From Phenylobacterium sp. (GTDB lineage: Bacteria > Pseudomonadota > Alphaproteobacteria > Caulobacterales > Caulobacteraceae): DNA of 64,000 nucleotides. The translations under genes and the position numbers were made by a program. The stretch covers positions 124,001-188,000 of the forward strand of contig NZ_WGNY01000006.1 in the NCBI RefSeq assembly GCF_016124325.1, in the 5' to 3' direction. This document shows, piece by piece, positions 61,473-64,000 of the stretch; positions within the stretch are counted from its first letter, which is position 1; the number at the start of each line of letters is the position of its first letter. The notes under the pieces were generated by a model. It saw only the letters and a list, made by a program, of their open reading frames with translations, was not told the origin of the DNA and ran no database searches.

Positions 61473-61517
61473 TGGTGCCTGGGGGCGGATTCGAACCACC
61501 GACACGCGGATTTTCAA
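61473..61517. repeat. Attachment-site copy within tRNA-Phe
   Basis: 45 bp, 3' half of tRNA-Phe; pairs with 53768-53812. Confidence 0.88.
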
Positions 61518-61548
61518 TCCGCTGCTCTACCAACTGAGCTACCCAGGC
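61473..61548 (-). tRNA. tRNA-Phe (anticodon GAA)
   Basis: 76 nt with encoded CCA: acceptor GCCTGGG/CCCAGGC, D arm GCTCAGTTGGTAGAGC, anticodon stem GCGGA/TCCGC with loop TTGAAAA, T arm GGTGG/CCGCC (one G-G mismatch) with TTCGAAT. Serves as prophage attachment site. Confidence 0.96.
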
Positions 61549-61632
61549 CAAGGGCCCGCCGCGCGGGAGCCGCGTCTATAGAAGAGCCTTCGGCGTAAGT
61601 CCAGCGAGCCGAAACAGCCTTCGAAACGGTCG

Positions 61633-61803
61633 TCAGTCGGCGTCGGACTCGTCGCTCGGGCCGCCCTCGTCTTCCTCCGCCGGAACGGCATAGGCGCCCG
61701 TGAGCCAGCGCTGCAGGTCGACGTCGGCGCATCGCCGCGAACAGAAGGGCCTGTAGGCCGGATCGGGCGTTTTGCCGCATATCGGACAGCCTGGCCGGCT
61801 CAT
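61633..61803 (-). CDS. yacG: DNA gyrase inhibitor YacG
   Basis: 56 residues. Zinc-binding cysteines CPICG and CSRRCADVDL, followed by RWLTGAYAVP and an acidic tail, match YacG. ATG overlaps the rng stop by 4 bp. It binds GyrB and inhibits DNA binding. Confidence 0.92.
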   Translation of the reverse strand: MSRPGCPICGKTPDPAYRPFCSRRCADVDLQRWLTGAYAVPAEEDEGGPSDESDAD

Positions 61804-62840
61804 GTGGCGCGGACGTCCAGGCGGTCGCGCAACGCGCCGGGTTCCCCGGAGATCGAGAACCGCGCCCCGATGCGCGCGGCGAGCGCCGCCGCAAGCGGCT
61901 CGGCGGCCCGCGCGACCGACGGCGCGCACACGGCGGCGAGCCGCGCCCCCGGCTGGGCGGCGGCTTCCTCGGAGATACGCCGGATGAGGCGTTGGGCCAG
62001 CGTCCGATCGCTCAGCCGCCCATCCGCGTCGCACAGTTGCTCCAGGAGGGGCCGTCCGCGACGCGGGATCGAAAGCTCCATCGTTCCGAAGCGCCCCACG
62101 GGACCGATCGACACGCCGGGATTGTCGGGGGCGAACGCCTGGCGCGCCGCCGCCAGCAGCGCCGCGCCGTCATGACCGCGGCCCACCAGGTCGATGACGA
62201 CAATTCCGCCGAGCCCCTTCAGCCTCAGCAGCCGCGCCGTCTCGGCGATCGCCGTCAGGTTGGCCCGCCGGGTCACCCGCTTGGCGTCGGCGCCCTTGCG
62301 GTCTCCAAGATCGACGTCGACAGCCGTCAACGCCCGGGTCGGCTCAATGGCCAGCGTGCCGCCCTCGGGCAAGGCGTGCACCACCTCGAGGGCCTCGGCC
62401 TCGGCCTCGTCCGCCGCCAGGCGCGCGTCGCGCCCTTCGATCGTCTCGACGCCCCGCGCCAGTATCGCCAGGACCTCGGAGACGGGCGGCGGCGGCGCGA
62501 GAAGGCGCCGCGCGCCCTCCCCTTCCCCCAGAAACCGGGCGGTGGCGAGTTTGCCGGCGCGCGGCTCCGACCGGATCTCGATCTCGACGGCCGCTCCTCG
62601 GACCGGCCGGGAGTCGGGCTTGAAGGGCAATGCGGCTTCCGCCCCGCCGTCCAGATCGAGGAAGGCGATGCCGATCTGCGGGTCGACGCTGGCCACCCGT
62701 GCGACATGGCGGGCCCCGAGCAGAAGGCGACGGTCGTCGTCGTCCCGCTGCAGGATCAGGCGCTCCGGCCGTCCGTCGAGGGTGATGACGCCCCGGGTCT
62801 CGCCGACGCAGTGGTCCAGATAGGCGCGGCGCTCGTTCAT
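61800..62840 (-). CDS. rng: Ribonuclease E/G family protein
   Basis: 346 residues, shorter than RNase G (about 490). N-terminal S1-like strands, then the catalytic core with RRANLTAIAETARLLRLKGLGGIVVIDL and GPVGRFGTMELSIPR. The zinc-link and tetramer region is reduced. Members of this short alphaproteobacterial form lie between maf and yacG. It overlaps maf by 4 bp (ATGA). Confidence 0.9.
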   Translation of the reverse strand: MNERRAYLDHCVGETRGVITLDGRPERLILQRDDDDRRLLLGARHVARVASVDPQIGIAFLDLDGGAEAALPFKPDSRPVRGAAVEIEIRSEPRAGKLATARFLGEGEGARRLLAPPPPVSEVLAILARGVETIEGRDARLAADEAEAEALEVVHALPEGGTLAIEPTRALTAVDVDLGDRKGADAKRVTRRANLTAIAETARLLRLKGLGGIVVIDLVGRGHDGAALLAAARQAFAPDNPGVSIGPVGRFGTMELSIPRRGRPLLEQLCDADGRLSDRTLAQRLIRRISEEAAAQPGARLAAVCAPSVARAAEPLAAALAARIGARFSISGEPGALRDRLDVRAT

Positions 62841-63421
62841 GGCCGGCGGAAGCCCAGGCCCGCGAGCAGGCCGGAGGTTTCGTAGAGCGGCAGGCCGACG
62901 ACGCTGGAATAGGAGCCATTCAGGCTGATCACGAAGGCGCCCGCCCGGCCCTGGACGGCGTAGCCGCCGGCCTTCCCGACCCCTTCGCCGCACGCCACGT
63001 AGGCGTCGACCTCGGCGTCCGACAGGCGTTTGAACCGCAGCCGCGTCTCCGCGAGCCGCGAGGCCATGCGACCGCCGGGGGCCACGACGGCGACGCCGGT
63101 CAGCACCCGATGCGCGCGGCCCGACAACAGCGCCACGCAGGCGCGCACCTCCGCGCCGTCCGCGGCCTTGGGCAGGACCCTGCGGCCGACCGCCACGACC
63201 GTGTCGGCGGCGACCACGTAGGCGTCGGGCGTGCGCGACGACACAGCCCGCGCCTTTTCCTGCGCCAGGCGCAGCGCCAGCCGGCGCGGGGTTTCTTCGG
63301 GAAGGGGGGCCTCGTCCAGTTCGGCGGCCTCTACGGCGTCCGGCGCGAGGCCGATCTGACGCAGGAGGTCCAGTCGCCGCGGACTGGCGGACGCGAGAAC
63401 GAGGCGCGGCTCAGCAGACAA
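62837..63421 (-). CDS. maf: Maf family nucleotide pyrophosphatase
   Basis: 194 residues, TTG start (63421). LASASPRRLDLLRQIGL is the N-terminal signature; DAYVVAADTVVAVGRRVL and the later GKAGGYAVQGRAGAFV complete it. Hydrolyses modified or canonical NTPs. 18 bp after infA. Confidence 0.93.
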   Translation of the reverse strand: MSAEPRLVLASASPRRLDLLRQIGLAPDAVEAAELDEAPLPEETPRRLALRLAQEKARAVSSRTPDAYVVAADTVVAVGRRVLPKAADGAEVRACVALLSGRAHRVLTGVAVVAPGGRMASRLAETRLRFKRLSDAEVDAYVACGEGVGKAGGYAVQGRAGAFVISLNGSYSSVVGLPLYETSGLLAGLGFRRP

Positions 63422-63439
63422 GTCGGCGCCTCGGTCGGC

Positions 63440-63658
63440 TCAGCGGACGCGGAACGTGATACGGCCCTTGGTAAGGTCGTAGGGCGTCATTTCCACCAGC
63501 ACCTTGTCGCCCGCCGACACGCGGATGCGGTTCTTCCGCATCTTGCCGGCCGTGTGCGCGATGATCTCGTGGTCGTTCTCGAGCTTCACGCGGAACGTGG
63601 CGTTCGGCAGCACCTCGCTGACCGTCCCGGGAAACTCCAGAAGTTCTTCTTTCGCCAT
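63440..63658 (-). CDS. infA: Translation initiation factor IF-1
   Basis: 72 residues, ATG 63658. One OB fold ([53 protein letters not shown]), typical IF-1 length. Confidence 0.97.
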   Translation of the reverse strand: MAKEELLEFPGTVSEVLPNATFRVKLENDHEIIAHTAGKMRKNRIRVSAGDKVLVEMTPYDLTKGRITFRVR

Positions 63659-63766
63659 GCAGGCTCCCTGAATCACATACGACGACGGCTCGCGCCAATT
63701 GGACGCGAGCCGCGTTCTGCGTCGGGATTATAGCGCACGTGCGTCAGAAACGTCGATGGGGCGATC

Positions 63767-64000
63767 TTATCGACGGAAACGTTCGGCGATCCGGGCGGCC
63801 AGACTGTCGCGCACCTGCCGGTAGGCTTCCAGGCGGTGCTCCCGCGAGCCCTCGGTGAGGGTCGGGTCCAGGGTCGGCCAGTACTCGATCTCGGCGGCGC
63901 GCCCACGCGACAGCTCCACGGCGCTGTGTTGCGCCTCCGGCGTCAGCGAGATGACCAGGTCGAAGGAATCGTCCTCAAGGTCGTCGAAGGTCTTGCAGCG
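63767..64000 (-). CDS. Low-molecular-weight phosphatase/arsenate reductase-like protein, C-terminal part
   Basis: 77 residues are visible to the edge: KTFDDLEDDSFDLVISLTPE, HSAVELSRGRAAEIEYWPTL and DPTLTEGSREHRLEAYRQVRD. Resembles the LMWPTP-type fold (C-x5-R loop would lie outside the window). The N-terminus is beyond 64000. It precedes infA in this block in related genomes. Confidence 0.75.
   Translation of the reverse strand, partial: RCKTFDDLEDDSFDLVISLTPEAQHSAVELSRGRAAEIEYWPTLDPTLTEGSREHRLEAYRQVRDSLAARIAERFRR

Larger units (their letters stand above)
53768..61548. mobile_element. Prophage remnant integrated at tRNA-Phe
   Basis: Bounded by a 45-bp direct repeat (53768-53812 and 61473-61517, one mismatch) that is the 3' half of tRNA-Phe. 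Inside are phage-type lysis, tail and moron genes, an IS element and, next to the intact tRNA, the C-terminal end of a tyrosine integrase. Capsid, packaging and replication genes are lacking. Confidence 0.85.

Overview
The window is GC-rich alphaproteobacterial DNA, most likely from the Caulobacteraceae (Caulobacter or Phenylobacterium type). Three things point there: a sphingolipid locus whose order matches, as I remember it, the Caulobacter ceramide phosphoglycerate region; a tRNA-His with the alphaproteobacterial G1:U72/A73 form instead of G-1:C73; and a yacG-rng-maf-infA block beside tRNA-Phe. Most genes are packed with ATGA/GTGA/TTGA overlaps.

1-12.2 kb is lipid metabolism. An acyl carrier protein tail and serine palmitoyltransferase face a tightly overlapping three-gene operon: CDP-alcohol transferase, lipid (ceramide) kinase, and a Tam41-like nucleotidyltransferase-type protein. 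After DUF2141 and HIT genes comes a second operon of LptF-like, LptG-like, GNAT-type ceramide synthase and a nucleotidyltransferase. A LicC-type nucleotidyltransferase lies a little further on. Together they look like synthesis, head-group modification and perhaps export of anionic sphingolipids.

12.3-34.7 kb is ordinary chromosome: SWIB protein, EmrAB-type efflux with a TetR repressor and operator, acyl-CoA metabolism, an M20 peptidase, a mechanosensitive channel with trehalose synthesis (MscS-OtsB-OtsA), an RTX metalloprotease and a four-gene acyl-CoA operon. Two copies of an intergenic repeat sit between convergent genes, and a GGDEF gene carries an in-frame stop.

34.8-42.9 kb is the most interesting part: a lasso peptide cluster. 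GntR regulator, a perfect 11-bp inverted-repeat operator, a 40-codon precursor gene, a strong hairpin, a fused RRE/transglutaminase B protein and an asparagine-synthetase-like C protein run on +. A lasso isopeptidase and a TonB-dependent receptor run towards them on -. The predicted core is ANLIGDQEGEPDNGFGE with an unusual Ala at position 1 and Glu8 as ring acceptor. The receptor is cut off in its plug domain and fused, at a 10-bp palindrome, to the 3' part of traG.

42.9-48.9 kb is a decayed conjugative element: traG 3' end, CopG-like gene, trbB, a DUF1778/GNAT toxin-antitoxin pair inserted before trbC, an AlpA-like gene and a relaxase. A methyltransferase pseudogene and tRNA-His follow. 50.2-53.3 kb holds a LytTR regulator and exbB-exbD-tonB.

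53.77-61.55 kb is a 7.8-kb prophage remnant at tRNA-Phe, bounded by a 45-bp direct repeat. It keeps lysis-type genes (endolysin with a nonsense codon), a methyltransferase, frameshifted tail-like genes, one of them split by an IS5-family insertion with CTAG target duplication, and only the C-terminal end of the integrase. The last 2.4 kb is the housekeeping block yacG, rng, maf, infA and a low-molecular-weight phosphatase running off the window.
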